Assembly: GCA_025361145.1 (NCBI GenBank)
Contig: JANYAV010000018.1
Span: 1 to 64,000, forward strand
Source: Dehalococcoidia bacterium
GTDB lineage: Bacteria > Chloroflexota > Dehalococcoidia > Dehalococcoidales > UBA3254
Length of the DNA stretch: 64,000 bases
Direction of reading: 5' to 3'
Of this stretch, positions 29,663 to 39,128 are shown piece after piece. A program made the translations under genes and the position numbers. The notes below the pieces were generated by a model. The model was not told the origin of the DNA. It did not search any database and saw only the letters and a list, made by a program, of their open reading frames with translations. The first letter of the stretch is position 1. Every line of letters starts with the position of its first letter.

Positions 29663-32182
29663 ATGGCCAGCAGATTTGAAAAATTTTCAGAAAGCGCGCG
29701 TAGGGTTCTTACTTTAGCTCAGGAAGAGGCGCAGCGCTTTAATCATCCTAATATTGGTCCTGAACATATTTTACTGGGCATTGTCGGTGAGCCCGATGGT
29801 GTAGCCGCCAAAGTTTTAGTAAATCTTGGGATCAGCTTGAATAAAGTGCGCTCAGCGGTTGAGTTTATCATTGGTCATGGCGAAGGCTCCAGCCGCGCTG
29901 AAGTTGGGCTTTCTCCCGGTGCTAAAAGAGTCATAGAGTTAGCTATAGATGAAGCCCGTTATATTGGGCATAATTATATCGGTACAGAGCATCTTCTTCT
30001 GGGTCTTCTCAGAGAGGGTGAAGGTATCGCTGCTCGTGTTCTAGACAGCCTGGGCGTAACATTAGAAAAGGCACGTTCCGAGATTCAGAAAGTTCAAGAG
30101 CAGGGTACCCCCCGTCCTGCTAAAGCAGCTGCTCCCGGACGCACTCCCAGCCGTACCCCGGCTCTGGACCAACTAGGCACCGACCTTACAGCTTCAGCCC
30201 GCAGCGGGAAACTGGACCCGGTTATCGGTCGTGAAAAAGAAATTGAGCGTATAATTCAAATTTTAAGCCGTCGTACCAAAAACAACCCCGCCCTTATAGG
30301 CGAGCCAGGCGTCGGTAAGACGGCCATTGTAGAAAAATTGGCCCATCGAATTGCTTCCGGAGAAGTACCCGAAACACTGGAAGGCAAGCGACTGGTTATG
30401 CTTGACATCGCTTCGCTGGTGGCCGGGACTAAATACCGAGGTGAATTCGAAGAGCGCTTAAAAAAAGTTATCGAAGAAATTAAGAATGCCGGCAATATAA
30501 TTGTTTTTATAGATGAATTTCACACTATAGTAGGCGCTGGCGCTGCTGAAGGCGCGGTAGACGCTGCCAATATTTTAAAACCCTCTCTAGCTCGCGGAGA
30601 AATCCAGACCATCGGTGCTACGACTCTGGATGAATACCGAAAACATATTGAAAAAGACAAAGGGCTTGAGCGTCGTTTTCAGCCTGTTCTGGTGGCTGAA
30701 CCTTCTACGGATGAGTCTGTGGAGATACTCAAGGGCATTAAAAAACGTTACGAAGAACATCACCGCCTGACCATCACAGACGCAGCTATTAAAGCCGCTG
30801 TCGACCTTTCCGCCAGATATATACCTGACCGATTTTTGCCGGATAAAGCTATTGATTTGATAGATGAAGCGGCTTCTCGCGTTAGAATCAGGCATTGGAC
30901 AGTGCCAGTCACTTTGAAAGAGAAGAGGCTAAAAGAAGATAATCTGCGTAAAGAAAAAGATGCCGCACTTGCAACCCAGCAATATGAGTATGCTGCTGAA
31001 AAGCGTTCTGAGGAACTCCAAAATCAAGAAGAACTAAAGAAAGAAGAACAAGACTGGCAAGTCAAGAAAGAAACGGATAAACCTGAAGTCACTGAAAGAG
31101 ATATCGCAGAAGTTGTTGGTATGTGGACCGGAGTGCCGGTAGTGCAGATGACCACAGACGAAAGCAAGCGCTTGATGGGTATGGAAGAAGCCCTTCACAA
31201 GAGAATTATTGGCCAGGATGAGGCCATCATTACTATTTCCAAAGCAGTAAGAAGGGCACGTGCCGGATTAAAAGACCCCCGCCATCCTATCGGTAATTTT
31301 ATTTTCATGGGACCTACCGGCGTGGGTAAAACTGAATTGGTAAGAGTCCTGGCCGAGTTCATGTTCAGCAAGGAGGATTCTATGATCCGCCTTGATATGT
31401 CTGAATTCATGGACAAATATAGTTTAACTAGATTAGTTGGTTCTGGGCCTGGTTATGTAGATTCTGATAAAGGCGGGCAGTTAACTGAAGCGGTTAGACG
31501 CAAACCTTATTGCATTATTCTTTTTGATGAGATAGAGAAAGCACACGAAGATATTTTCAACATATTGCTTCAAGTTTTTGATGATGGGCATTTGACCGAT
31601 GCTATGGGCCGGCGGGTGGACTTTCGTAATGCTATTATAGTTTTGACTACCAACGTTGGGGCGCAAGATATTCTTAAAGATTCAACTATGGGTTTTGCTA
31701 CTAAAACCGATGAAACTAGGCAGCGCGAGCAAAATTACGCTGGAATGAAAGAGAAGCTACTGGGTGAGTTGAAGAAGAAATTCCGCCCCGAGTTCTTAAA
31801 CCGGATAGATGCGGTAGTAGTTTTCCATCCTCTCTCCAGAGAACACATTCGTAAGATTGTAGACCTGATGCTGGCTGGGCCGATCAAGCAATTGGAATTA
31901 AAAGGCATTCGCATGGAAGTTACGGACGCTGCTAAGGATTTATTGGGCGACAAAGGTTATGACAAAGTCTTTGGTGCCCGTCCCTTGCGCAGGGCTATTC
32001 AGGATAGGATTGAAGACAAACTAGCTGAAGAATTGCTGCGCTTAAATGCCGCCAATGTTGAAGACACAGCAGAAGTTCAGAACGAGCACAAGATTATAGA
32101 GAAGATCGTTGTGGATGTCGAGGCTGGCGAGATTATTTTAAAACCTTTAATTAAAACTCTGGCAGCAGTAAAACAAAAATGA
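29663..32182 (+). CDS. clpC: ATP-dependent Clp protease ATP-binding subunit ClpC
   Basis: An 839-residue AAA+ unfoldase that feeds ClpP. Two N-terminal Clp_N repeats (about 1-145) precede D1 with Walker A GEPGVGKT and Walker B VFIDEF. A middle region with a UVR-like helix pair ([19 protein letters not shown]) follows, then D2 with Walker A GPTGVGKT and Walker [11 protein letters not shown]. The UVR-type linker supports ClpC over ClpA/ClpB. ATG 29663 with GAGGGA upstream and a strong promoter. The usual mcsA/mcsB/ctsR partners are absent here. Confidence 0.95.
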   Translation: MASRFEKFSESARRVLTLAQEEAQRFNHPNIGPEHILLGIVGEPDGVAAKVLVNLGISLNKVRSAVEFIIGHGEGSSRAEVGLSPGAKRVIELAIDEARYIGHNYIGTEHLLLGLLREGEGIAARVLDSLGVTLEKARSEIQKVQEQGTPRPAKAAAPGRTPSRTPALDQLGTDLTASARSGKLDPVIGREKEIERIIQILSRRTKNNPALIGEPGVGKTAIVEKLAHRIASGEVPETLEGKRLVMLDIASLVAGTKYRGEFEERLKKVIEEIKNAGNIIVFIDEFHTIVGAGAAEGAVDAANILKPSLARGEIQTIGATTLDEYRKHIEKDKGLERRFQPVLVAEPSTDESVEILKGIKKRYEEHHRLTITDAAIKAAVDLSARYIPDRFLPDKAIDLIDEAASRVRIRHWTVPVTLKEKRLKEDNLRKEKDAALATQQYEYAAEKRSEELQNQEELKKEEQDWQVKKETDKPEVTERDIAEVVGMWTGVPVVQMTTDESKRLMGMEEALHKRIIGQDEAIITISKAVRRARAGLKDPRHPIGNFIFMGPTGVGKTELVRVLAEFMFSKEDSMIRLDMSEFMDKYSLTRLVGSGPGYVDSDKGGQLTEAVRRKPYCIILFDEIEKAHEDIFNILLQVFDDGHLTDAMGRRVDFRNAIIVLTTNVGAQDILKDSTMGFATKTDETRQREQNYAGMKEKLLGELKKKFRPEFLNRIDAVVVFHPLSREHIRKIVDLMLAGPIKQLELKGIRMEVTDAAKDLLGDKGYDKVFGARPLRRAIQDRIEDKLAEELLRLNAANVEDTAEVQNEHKIIEKIVVDVEAGEIILKPLIKTLAAVKQK

Positions 32183-32200
32183 CTGGAACAATTGATAATA

Positions 32201-32234
32201 TAAAGGGCGGGTAGTTGGTACTACCCGCCCTTTA
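32201..32234 (+). terminator. Terminator after clpC
   Basis: A perfect 15-bp stem (32201-32215 with 32220-32234) and a TGGT loop follow the clpC stop. The T-tract is weak (TATTTG). Confidence 0.8.
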
Positions 32235-32282
32235 TATTTGTATCATCGCAATCGATTAATAATAAAAATTCAGGAGATAAAA

Positions 32283-32504
32283 ATGGCTAAAGAAACTGTG
32301 GAATCCCCCATGCCTGGGAAGATCATCCAGATTGGCGTCAAGGTTGGGGATCTGGTCAAAGAGGATGATGATTTAATGACCCTGGAAGCTATGAAAATGG
32401 AGAATCCCATTATCGCGCCTATGTCGGGTAAAGTGGTGGAAGTGAATGTGGTGGTTAATTCTATGGTAGCCACTGGACAAATCCTGGCGGTTATCGAGAA
32501 ATAG
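32283..32504 (+). CDS. Biotin carboxyl carrier domain protein
   Basis: A 73-residue stand-alone biotinyl domain. The biotin attachment motif EAMKMENP and the PMPGKI and GQILAVIEK ends are clear. The following genes encode gamma-like and beta subunits of a sodium-pumping decarboxylase, so this is most likely its biotin carrier (MmdC/GcdC-like). ATG 32283 with AGGAGA at 32272-32277; the longer upstream frame is the clpC terminator region. Confidence 0.9.
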   Translation: MAKETVESPMPGKIIQIGVKVGDLVKEDDDLMTLEAMKMENPIIAPMSGKVVEVNVVVNSMVATGQILAVIEK

Positions 32505-32537
32505 CTGTTAAAAAGTTCGAAAAGATAAGGAGTCGTA

Positions 32538-32708
32538 ATGCAGATATTGAGGGCTCTTCTATATTCCCTGGGTCTCTTCGCAGGGTTGGCGCTGATTTCC
32601 CTGATGGTAGCCGGTATTATGATGGTCATGTACGCTCTTATTCATAAAAAAGGAAAAACCAAAGTCGGTACTGAAGCTAAAGCAGTTGCCGAAGGTAAGG
32701 TCGGGTAA
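32538..32708 (+). CDS. Small OadG/MmdD-like membrane subunit
   Basis: A 56-residue protein with one membrane helix (about residues 5-35, rich in Leu, Met and Gly) and a short Lys/Ala-rich cytoplasmic tail. Size, topology and position between the biotin carrier and the beta subunit (3 bp from it) fit the gamma/delta assembly subunit of sodium-translocating decarboxylases. AAGGAG precedes ATG 32538. Sequence identity alone would be too weak to name it. Confidence 0.7.
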   Translation: MQILRALLYSLGLFAGLALISLMVAGIMMVMYALIHKKGKTKVGTEAKAVAEGKVG

Positions 32709-32710
32709 AG

Positions 32711-33943
32711 ATGGATATTTTACAATTATTTCAAGGTATATTCACGCTCTTTCAGGCAGAGCCGACTATCGCCATCGCGCGCATTATTTTGATACTGGTG
32801 GGGGCTGCCTTCATTTACCTGGGATATAAAGGTATTTTTGAACCATTGATTATGATTCCGATGGGCATCGCCATGATCGGTGTCAATGCGGGCACCATGT
32901 TTTTATCCGCTAATGTGATGGGAAATCTGTTTGTAGATCCTTTGATCACAGATAACAATTCCCTTATAAACGCGATGCAAACCAACTTTTTACAGGTGAT
33001 TTTTAATTTTACTTTTAGCAACGGCTTGATACCCTGTTTGATATTCATGGGTATTGGAGCTTTAACAGACATCGATTTCATGATGGCCAGACCTATGCTA
33101 AGCTTGATGCTAGCGGTATGCGCTGAGTTTGGTACTATCTTCACCTTCCCCATCGCCATGGCCTGGGGAATGACTCCGGCTCAAGCCGCTTCAATCTCTA
33201 TCGTCGGTGGCGCAGATGGCCCTATGGTTTTATTTACTTCTCTAAAACTGGCGCCTGAACTACTGGTTCCTATTGCTGTCGTGGCTTATATGTACCTGGC
33301 ATTATGTTATGTAGGTTATCCTTACATAATTCAATGGTTGATCCCAAAAAAAATCCAGGGCACTCCTATGGATCTTGCCTCGATCCCCCAGGTCAGCAAG
33401 ACGGAAAAAATTGCTTTTACGATCGTGGCTACCGCAGTGCTGTGCTTGCTGTTCCCTGTGGCAGCTCCCCTCTTCGCCTCTTTCTTTGCAGGGGTGGTTA
33501 TCAAGGAAGCCAATGTTAAGGGACACCTGGATTTTCTGCAAAATGCCCTGCTATACGGCTCAACCTTCTTCCTGGGTTTTGTCCTGGGCGCTCTTTTAAC
33601 AGCTGACACTATTCTAAGCGGCAGCGTTTGGAAGCTGCTTATTTTAGGCTGCATTGCGCTGCTTTTATCCGGTTTAGGCGGACTGGCTGGCGGTATGATC
33701 GCCTACAAATTTACCAAAGGTAAGGTCAATCCCCTACTGGGGATAGCCGGTGTTTCGTGTGTTCCTACTACGGCCAAAATCGCACAGAAAATGGCTTTCA
33801 AGTCCAATAAGAAAGCTATGATTCTCCCCTTTGCCATGGGGCCGAATGTTGCCGGAGTGATTACGACAGCTATTGCGGCAGGTTTGTTTATAACTACCCT
33901 GTCTTCCATGCCCGCCATTACCAAATGGCTAGTAGGTGGTTAA
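32711..33943 (+). CDS. Sodium-pumping decarboxylase beta subunit (OadB/MmdB/GcdB family)
   Basis: A polytopic membrane protein of 410 residues with about ten helices. It couples decarboxylation of carboxybiotin to sodium export. The family stretch IGALTDIDFMMARP and the region VGGADGPMVLF, with its conserved Asp in the sodium path, are present, as is GPNVAGVITTAIAAG near the end. The carboxyltransferase (alpha) subunit is not in the window, so the substrate (oxaloacetate, methylmalonyl-CoA or glutaconyl-CoA) cannot be decided. Confidence 0.92.
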   Translation: MDILQLFQGIFTLFQAEPTIAIARIILILVGAAFIYLGYKGIFEPLIMIPMGIAMIGVNAGTMFLSANVMGNLFVDPLITDNNSLINAMQTNFLQVIFNFTFSNGLIPCLIFMGIGALTDIDFMMARPMLSLMLAVCAEFGTIFTFPIAMAWGMTPAQAASISIVGGADGPMVLFTSLKLAPELLVPIAVVAYMYLALCYVGYPYIIQWLIPKKIQGTPMDLASIPQVSKTEKIAFTIVATAVLCLLFPVAAPLFASFFAGVVIKEANVKGHLDFLQNALLYGSTFFLGFVLGALLTADTILSGSVWKLLILGCIALLLSGLGGLAGGMIAYKFTKGKVNPLLGIAGVSCVPTTAKIAQKMAFKSNKKAMILPFAMGPNVAGVITTAIAAGLFITTLSSMPAITKWLVGG

Positions 33944-33958
33944 AATAGTTGGAGAGAT

Positions 33959-34150
33959 ATGAGCACCAAAGCTAAATTTTGGATAGCCGGTATAGTGGTG
34001 GCAGCACTCGGAGTGTTGCTAGCCAAGCTGGTTTCACCTCGTTATGTCGATCAACCTGGTTGGCAATTGGGACTCTTTTTGGGTGGTGTGGTGGTAGCCA
34101 TCGGCGGTTTGGGACTGATCATGGCAGGAACTAAAAAAAATAAAAAGTAA
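33959..34150 (+). CDS. Small two-helix membrane protein
   Basis: A 63-residue protein with two hydrophobic helices (about 8-24 and 37-57) and a lysine-rich end. It begins 15 bp after the decarboxylase beta gene with GGAGAG upstream and is followed by a terminator, so it is the last gene of that operon. Function unknown; it may be an accessory subunit. Confidence 0.65.
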   Translation: MSTKAKFWIAGIVVAALGVLLAKLVSPRYVDQPGWQLGLFLGGVVVAIGGLGLIMAGTKKNKK

Positions 34151-34174
34151 ATCACCGGAAGGGGCAATCACCGC

Positions 34175-34198
34175 AAGGGGGTTGCCCCCTTTGTTTTT
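34175..34198 (+). terminator. Terminator of the decarboxylase operon
   Basis: AAGGGGG-TTG-CCCCCTT (34175-34191) followed by TGTTTTT. It lies between convergent genes. Confidence 0.8.
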
Positions 34199-34208
34199 AC
34201 TAATAAAA

Positions 34209-34838
34209 TCAGGGCTTTTGAGCCCGGCGGATCTGCCTGATTTTCCACCAGAAGTAAAAAGCAATTATGAGTAGAACGGCGGCGATGATGGGAAAATCGA
34301 ATGGTCGCATAGTTTCGCGCAGTTTTTCCCAGTTTTGTCCTAGCAGATAACCAGCGTAAGCCAAACCCAGAGACCAGAAAAAAGACCCGATAAAGGCATA
34401 TAACGAAAATTTTAAAAGCTTCATGCGGGCAATGCCAGCCGGAAGACTAATGAAAGTACGGACAGCCGGCAAAAAGCGGGCAAGCAAGGTGATCAGATTG
34501 CCATATTTATCAAACCAAATAGTAGCCCGGTCCAGGTCATCTTGGGTGATCAAGATGTATTTACCCCAACGTCTTAAAAAGGGTAAACCGCCTTTGGCGC
34601 CCACCCAATAGGCGATCCAGGAACCTATGACGTTGCCCACTCCGCCACATAATCCGGCTAGCAAAAGGAACCAAATACTTATACCAGCCTTTTGGACCAA
34701 CATCCAGCCGGCTAGAGGCATAATAATCTCGCTGGGTAAAGGTATGCAAGCGCTCTCAAGCGCCATCAGCAGAACTACTCCTAGCCATCCGATAGATTGA
34801 TAAACGCTATTAATAAAGTCTAGTATATGCTGTTCCAA
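34209..34838 (-). CDS. DedA family membrane protein
   Basis: A 209-residue polytopic protein of the DedA/SNARE-associated (VTT) family. Typical features are ESACIPLPSEIIMPLAGW near the N-terminus, GNVIGSWIAYWVGAKGG, and RFLPAVRTFISLPAGIARM. Family members act as lipid transporters or flippases (undecaprenyl phosphate, phosphatidylethanolamine) and support proton-motive-force homeostasis. The start is TTG 34838. It follows tgt by 12 bp and is probably co-transcribed. Confidence 0.9.
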   Translation of the reverse strand: MEQHILDFINSVYQSIGWLGVVLLMALESACIPLPSEIIMPLAGWMLVQKAGISIWFLLLAGLCGGVGNVIGSWIAYWVGAKGGLPFLRRWGKYILITQDDLDRATIWFDKYGNLITLLARFLPAVRTFISLPAGIARMKLLKFSLYAFIGSFFWSLGLAYAGYLLGQNWEKLRETMRPFDFPIIAAVLLIIAFYFWWKIRQIRRAQKP

Positions 34839-34850
34839 ATCTAATAATCC

Positions 34851-36014
34851 TTATTTCTGATTCTCTCGTTGTTCCCAGTTTTCCAGCCATTTTTGTTTTT
34901 GGGCAATACGCACCTGTTCATCAGAGGACTGATAGCCAGCCAGAAAGTCTGCTTTAAAACAATTAAATCCTCCCTGAGAGATGGATTGCCTGACCTGTTT
35001 CATAAAATTATACATAAAAGACAAATTATGCAAAGTGGCCAGAGTATAAGCCAGTAATTCCTCCGCTTTGAAGAGATGGTGCAGGTAGGCCGCAGAAAAA
35101 TGTGAGCAGGTATAGCAGCCGCAGGTTGGATCCACGGGCTGAGCACTCTCTTTCCACCGGGCGTTGCGGATATTGATGCGGCCATTTAAGGTATAAAGTC
35201 CCCCATTGCGGGCGACCCGGGTAGGCAAAACACTGTCAAACATATCTATGCCCTGTTCCACCCCGAAGAGAATATCTTCCGGCGAACCTACACCCATAAG
35301 GTAGTGGGGCTTATTTTCCGGTAGGAGGGGTGCGGTCAAGGCTATCATTTTCTGGGTTTGCTCTCTGGGTTCACCCAAGCTGAGCCCGCCAAGGGCATAG
35401 CCCGGGAAATCCAACGATGTCAGGACTGCCGCCGATTCTTTACGCCAGTCCATATTAAAACCACCCTGCACAATGCCGAAAAGAGCCTGATCGCTGCGTT
35501 TCTGCGCCTTCAGACATCTTTCTGCCCAGCGGTGGGTTCTCTGGGTAGCCTCTCTAACCTGTTCTGGTTTATCCTGAAATGAAGGACAGATATCAAGCGC
35601 CATTATTACATCTGCACCCAATCCTTCTTGAAGCTCAACCGCTAGTTCCGGCGAAAGAAAATGCTCGCTACCGTCGATATGCGATTGGAATTTAACTCCT
35701 TTCTCCTGGATCTTGCGCAGGCGTGATAAGCTGAATACCTGGAACCCACCGCTGTCGGTGAGAATAACGCGGTCCCAATCCATAAACTTATGCAGTCCAC
35801 CCATCTTGCGAATAATTTCTATACCCGGACGTAGATAAAGGTGATAGTTATTGGCCAGTATCATCCGAATATCTATCTCTTTAAGTTGGAGGGGTGTGAC
35901 GCCTTTGACGGTAGCCTGGCTGCCGACCGGCATGAAGACAGGGGTCTCCACTGTGCCGTGCGGAGTGATCAACCAGCCCAGCCGTGCGCGGCTGTCGGCC
36001 GAGGTTTTTATCAA
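34851..36014 (-). CDS. tgt: tRNA-guanine transglycosylase
   Basis: A 387-residue TIM-barrel enzyme that exchanges guanine-34 for a queuosine precursor in GUN tRNAs. Catalytic features are LTDSGGFQVFSL, ALDICPSF, GVGSPEDILFGVEQGIDMFDSVLPTR, and the zinc ligands CGCYTCSHF with a downstream His. The given start is TTG 36014, the first usual start codon, but it has no SD. An AAGGAG at 36046-36051 stands 7 nt before an in-frame ATT at 36038, so the true start may be AUU, adding eight residues (ISNSNWFN). Confidence 0.93.
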   Translation of the reverse strand: MIKTSADSRARLGWLITPHGTVETPVFMPVGSQATVKGVTPLQLKEIDIRMILANNYHLYLRPGIEIIRKMGGLHKFMDWDRVILTDSGGFQVFSLSRLRKIQEKGVKFQSHIDGSEHFLSPELAVELQEGLGADVIMALDICPSFQDKPEQVREATQRTHRWAERCLKAQKRSDQALFGIVQGGFNMDWRKESAAVLTSLDFPGYALGGLSLGEPREQTQKMIALTAPLLPENKPHYLMGVGSPEDILFGVEQGIDMFDSVLPTRVARNGGLYTLNGRINIRNARWKESAQPVDPTCGCYTCSHFSAAYLHHLFKAEELLAYTLATLHNLSFMYNFMKQVRQSISQGGFNCFKADFLAGYQSSDEQVRIAQKQKWLENWEQRENQK

Positions 36015-36132
36015 ATTGAACCAGTTGGAATTTGAAATGGCTGGTCTCCTTACTATTTGCTGTTTAGATTATTATATAGGCAGAGTGGCGGAATAATAAA
36101 GCCGTGTGAGTTTAATTGAAGAAAAGCGGAAA

Positions 36133-36164
36133 TATATTATATGAAATTGCCGCCATATAATATA
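36133..36164. repeat. Perfect 11-bp inverted repeat in the tgt-hisH spacer
   Basis: TATATTATATG (36133-36143) and CATATAATATA (36154-36164) flank a 10-nt centre. The 346-bp gap 36015-36360 is AT-rich and divergent, and otherwise shows no gene. The repeat could be an operator or a pair of overlapping -10 regions. Confidence 0.6.
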
Positions 36165-36360
36165 ATAGGAAGAGTTTATCAAGATAACGCTGATTTATAG
36201 AAAGATAACAAACGAATCATTTATACTAAAATTTGCGGAAACGGGATGTCGTATAGTTGTATTAGTTCATAATGGATTTTGATTATTGCTGTATACATAG
36301 TCTAATATATAGCTAGGTAAAAAAGTCAAAAATCAAAATCTATATAGATGAGTTTTACAG

Positions 36361-36978
36361 ATGGGTGATATCGCCATAATTGATTACGGAGCCGGCAATT
36401 TACGCAGCGTAAACAACGCTGTAGTAAAACTGGGTTATCAGGTGGGAATCACCAACAATGCTGAGGAAATCCTGCGAGCTAAAGCGGTGATTTTCCCCGG
36501 TGTAGGAGCGGCTGGTGATACAATGTTTACTCTGGATAAAATGGGCTTGATGCCGGTTGTTCGCCAATTGGCCGCTGAGAACCGGCCCCTGCTGGGAATA
36601 TGCATAGGCTTACAGGTGCTTTACACTGGAACTGAAGAGGGTGGATGGTTTGATTGTCTGGATATTATTAAGGGCAGGGTCAAAAAGCTGCCCTCTGGTT
36701 TAAAAGTGCCGCATATGGGCTGGAACCAGGTAAAAATAAAGAAATCGCACCCGCTTTTTGAAGGCATTCCAGATAGCTCCAACTTCTATTTTGTTCACAG
36801 TTATTATGGAGATCCGGAGGATAAATCCTTAGTTATCGCCGAAACAGAGTACGGCGTAAAGTTCGCCAGTTGTGTGGGCCGTGGCAATTTAGTGGCTGTT
36901 CAATTTCACCCTGAGAGAAGTGGGGATCTGGGCTTACAGATTTACGAAAACTTTTTTAAGTTTGCGGGGATTAAATAG
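36361..36978 (+). CDS. hisH: Imidazole glycerol phosphate synthase, glutaminase subunit
   Basis: A 205-residue class I glutamine amidotransferase supplying ammonia to HisF in histidine synthesis. It starts IAIIDYGAGNLRSVNNA, has the nucleophile segment PLLGICIGLQVLY (Cys), and the His/Glu of AVQFHPERSG. No strong SD precedes ATG 36361. hisF follows 38 bp downstream. Confidence 0.95.
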   Translation: MGDIAIIDYGAGNLRSVNNAVVKLGYQVGITNNAEEILRAKAVIFPGVGAAGDTMFTLDKMGLMPVVRQLAAENRPLLGICIGLQVLYTGTEEGGWFDCLDIIKGRVKKLPSGLKVPHMGWNQVKIKKSHPLFEGIPDSSNFYFVHSYYGDPEDKSLVIAETEYGVKFASCVGRGNLVAVQFHPERSGDLGLQIYENFFKFAGIK

Positions 36979-37016
36979 CAAATTAAAAGTCAAAAATAGA
37001 CCACTGTAGGAGTTAG

Positions 37017-37793
37017 ATGTTAACTAAGAGGATTATACCCTGTCTGGACGTTAAAGGCGGAAGGGTAGTCAAGGGAGTAAAGTTTAAATCGCACCGTGAT
37101 GCCGGTGATCCTGTGGAATTGGCGGCTTTTTACAACGAGCAAGGGGCAGATGAGCTGGTATTTTACGATATTACTGCTTCCAGCGATGAGCGCCCTATTA
37201 TGCTGGATGTGGTAAAACGGACTGCTAATCAGATCTTTATTCCGCTCACGGTTGGTGGTGGTCTGCGTACGGTAGAGGACATGCACCGCATGCTGGAGGC
37301 CGGGGCGGACAAGGTTTCCATTAACACAGCGGCGGTCTTACGTCCTGAATTAATTTCTGAAGGGGCGAAACGCTTCGGCAATCAATGTATTGTACTGGGG
37401 ATGGACGCCAAGCGGGTAACGGGCTCCGATCCTGTAAGGTGGGAAGTATATACACATACAGGCGCGGACGGCGGACAAACCTCCGGTATAGATGCCATCA
37501 AATGGGCCTGCCGGGCAGTTGATCTGGGCGCCGGAGAGATTGTAGTTAATAGCATAGATGCCGACGGAACTAAAGCCGGATACGATCTGGAACTTTTACG
37601 GGCTATCTCTGAATGCGTAACCGTGCCTGTTGTAGCTAGTGGAGGGGCTGGCAGTCCTGAGGATCTTTATCAAGCTTTAATTGTCGGTAAAGCGGATGCC
37701 GTACTGGCTGCTAGTATTTTCCATTATGGCACTTATACCATCCTTGAAACCAAGAAGTATCTCTCCGGGAAAGGCATACCGGTCCGTTTTTAA
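37017..37793 (+). CDS. hisF: Imidazole glycerol phosphate synthase, cyclase subunit
   Basis: A 258-residue TIM barrel. The N-terminus [20 protein letters not shown] carries the catalytic Asp, and VLGMDAKRV the second region. The C-terminal [13 protein letters not shown] is family-typical. It acts with HisH to make IGP and AICAR. TAGGAG precedes ATG 37017. The next gene, a response regulator, starts 21 bp after its stop and is likely on the same transcript. Confidence 0.96.
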   Translation: MLTKRIIPCLDVKGGRVVKGVKFKSHRDAGDPVELAAFYNEQGADELVFYDITASSDERPIMLDVVKRTANQIFIPLTVGGGLRTVEDMHRMLEAGADKVSINTAAVLRPELISEGAKRFGNQCIVLGMDAKRVTGSDPVRWEVYTHTGADGGQTSGIDAIKWACRAVDLGAGEIVVNSIDADGTKAGYDLELLRAISECVTVPVVASGGAGSPEDLYQALIVGKADAVLAASIFHYGTYTILETKKYLSGKGIPVRF

Positions 37794-37814
37794 GGACGGA
37801 GAGGAACTGAAGAG

Positions 37815-38477
37815 ATGTCCAATATTCTCATAATTACTAAAGAAAAAGATAATGGTCGTAACCTGCAGATCAGGTTGTCTGAATTGGGGCATGGCTGTAT
37901 GGTTGCCTTATGGCGGGACGACTTAAGCGAAAAAATGGGCGGGGTAGTCCCAGACCTGGTGATGTTTGAGGCTGACGGCCATAATACCGGGGTTCTGAGC
38001 GGCCTGGTGCAGGGACTGAAAGCGAAATATAAGGCGGCCATAATGGCCATAGTAACCAACGAGGTTCTAAATAAACCAGACGAATACTCAGAGGTGGATG
38101 ATTTTATTGTTCAGCCCTTCGGCAACCGCGAGTTGATGCTGAGGATCAAGAGGCTAGTTAAAAAGAGCGAAGGGCAAAATAAAAGCCTCCATATCGGCAA
38201 TTTAAGAATTGACCTGGATAACTGTGAAGTCCGGGTGGCGGGAAAGACGATAGAGCTGACCTTTAAAGAATATGAACTGCTAAAATTCCTGATCAGGGAA
38301 CCCGGGCGGGTCTTTACCCGGGAAACACTGCTGAATAAAGTCTGGGGATACGACTATTTTGGCGGTGATCGCACGGTGGATGTGCATGTGAGGCGACTAA
38401 GGAGCAAGATCGAAACTACCGAGGAAATTTATATTGAAACTGTGCGCAACATCGGCTACCGTTTTAAGAAAGACTAA
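37815..38477 (+). CDS. Atypical OmpR/PhoB-family response regulator with degenerate receiver (GlnR-like)
   Basis: A 220-residue protein with a receiver-like domain (about 1-115) and a winged-helix trans_reg_C domain (about 125-220, with VRVAGKTIELTFKEYELL, VWGYDYFGGDRTVDVHVRRL and GYRFKKD). In the receiver the N-terminal acidic pair is replaced (ITKEKD), the phospho-Asp position is Glu52 (DLVMFEADG), and the invariant Lys is Gln100 (IVQPFG); Thr81 remains. It therefore probably works without phosphorylation, as GlnR of Actinobacteria does. No histidine kinase is adjacent. It sits in a hisHF operon just before the nitrogen block, whose promoters carry GlnR-style boxes. Confidence 0.85.
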   Translation: MSNILIITKEKDNGRNLQIRLSELGHGCMVALWRDDLSEKMGGVVPDLVMFEADGHNTGVLSGLVQGLKAKYKAAIMAIVTNEVLNKPDEYSEVDDFIVQPFGNRELMLRIKRLVKKSEGQNKSLHIGNLRIDLDNCEVRVAGKTIELTFKEYELLKFLIREPGRVFTRETLLNKVWGYDYFGGDRTVDVHVRRLRSKIETTEEIYIETVRNIGYRFKKD

Positions 38478-38483
38478 AAATCA

Positions 38484-38843
38484 TCAACAGGTCACGTGAA
38501 TCAGGGCCGCGACTTTCTCCCCGTCTTCGATATGCTGGTTGAATTTCTTGACGACCTGCGGAGAAGGCTCCATAGTGATATCGAGATTGGGTTCCATCAT
38601 ATAATACTCGGCATCGTGAGCCAGTCTCGCCATTCCCTGAAAACCGGTGCCAATCAGGATCACATCCGGAACATCTTTAACCAAACTCTCTATTTCACTG
38701 CGGGAAATAGTGTGACTGCCTAATCTGCCCTTGCCCCCGACACGTTCTTTGACTGTCCCATCAACCAGGATGATGACGTCATGGGAGTACTGCTTTTCAT
38801 CTACTACGATAAAGCCGAAATTAAAACTATCTATCCTGGTCAT
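38484..38843 (-). CDS. Mth938-like (DUF498/NDUFAF3-type) domain protein
   Basis: A 119-residue protein of the Mth938 fold. Markers are IDSFNFGFIVVDEKQYSHDVII near the N-terminus and PDVILIGTGFQGM in the middle. The family includes NDUFAF3, a complex I assembly factor in mitochondria; the bacterial role is unknown. I start at ATG 38843 with GAGGGT 7 nt upstream rather than at TTG 38858. It is convergent with the response regulator (6-bp gap). Confidence 0.75.
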   Translation of the reverse strand: MTRIDSFNFGFIVVDEKQYSHDVIILVDGTVKERVGGKGRLGSHTISRSEIESLVKDVPDVILIGTGFQGMARLAHDAEYYMMEPNLDITMEPSPQVVKKFNQHIEDGEKVAALIHVTC

Positions 38844-39044
38844 GATTTTTACCCTCAATGGCCTTCTTATCTTACCGGCTTTCCGCTTATAACCACCTCA
38901 GTGAATATACATTATATAACAAAATTCCTTTATTGCAATAGCTGGAAGGATAATAGGGATTGATCAATAAATCTATAATTAAAGAATAAAACTGTCAATA
39001 GGCTATTGTTTCGTTTTAATTTTAGTGCATTCAAATCATAAATT

Positions 39045-39082
39045 GTAACAAAGAGTTAACCTCCGTGTAACATGCCGGAAAT
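39045..39082 (+). promoter_or_regulatory. GlnR-type box upstream of amt1
   Basis: GTAAC (39045-39049), TTAAC (39056-39060), GTAAC (39067-39071) and GAAAT (39078-39082) occur at exact 11-bp steps with 6-bp spacers. This is the layout of the actinobacterial GlnR consensus gTnAC-n6-GaAAC-n6-GTnAC-n6-GAAAC. TATTAT at 39101-39106 could be the -10, with no -35 consensus, as for activator-dependent promoters. Confidence 0.65.
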
Positions 39083-39090
39083 ATAGTTCT
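39077..39090 (+). promoter_or_regulatory. NrpR-operator-like GGAA-N6-TTCT at amt1
   Basis: The sequence matches the methanogen NrpR operator GGAA-N6-TTCC at 7 of 8 fixed positions. It overlaps the last GlnR-type half-site and a TATAGT (39082-39087) that is an alternative -10. Confidence 0.4.
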
Positions 39091-39128
39091 CGTAAAATTG
39101 TATTATCTGGTGAATGGAGGTGCTTGGA

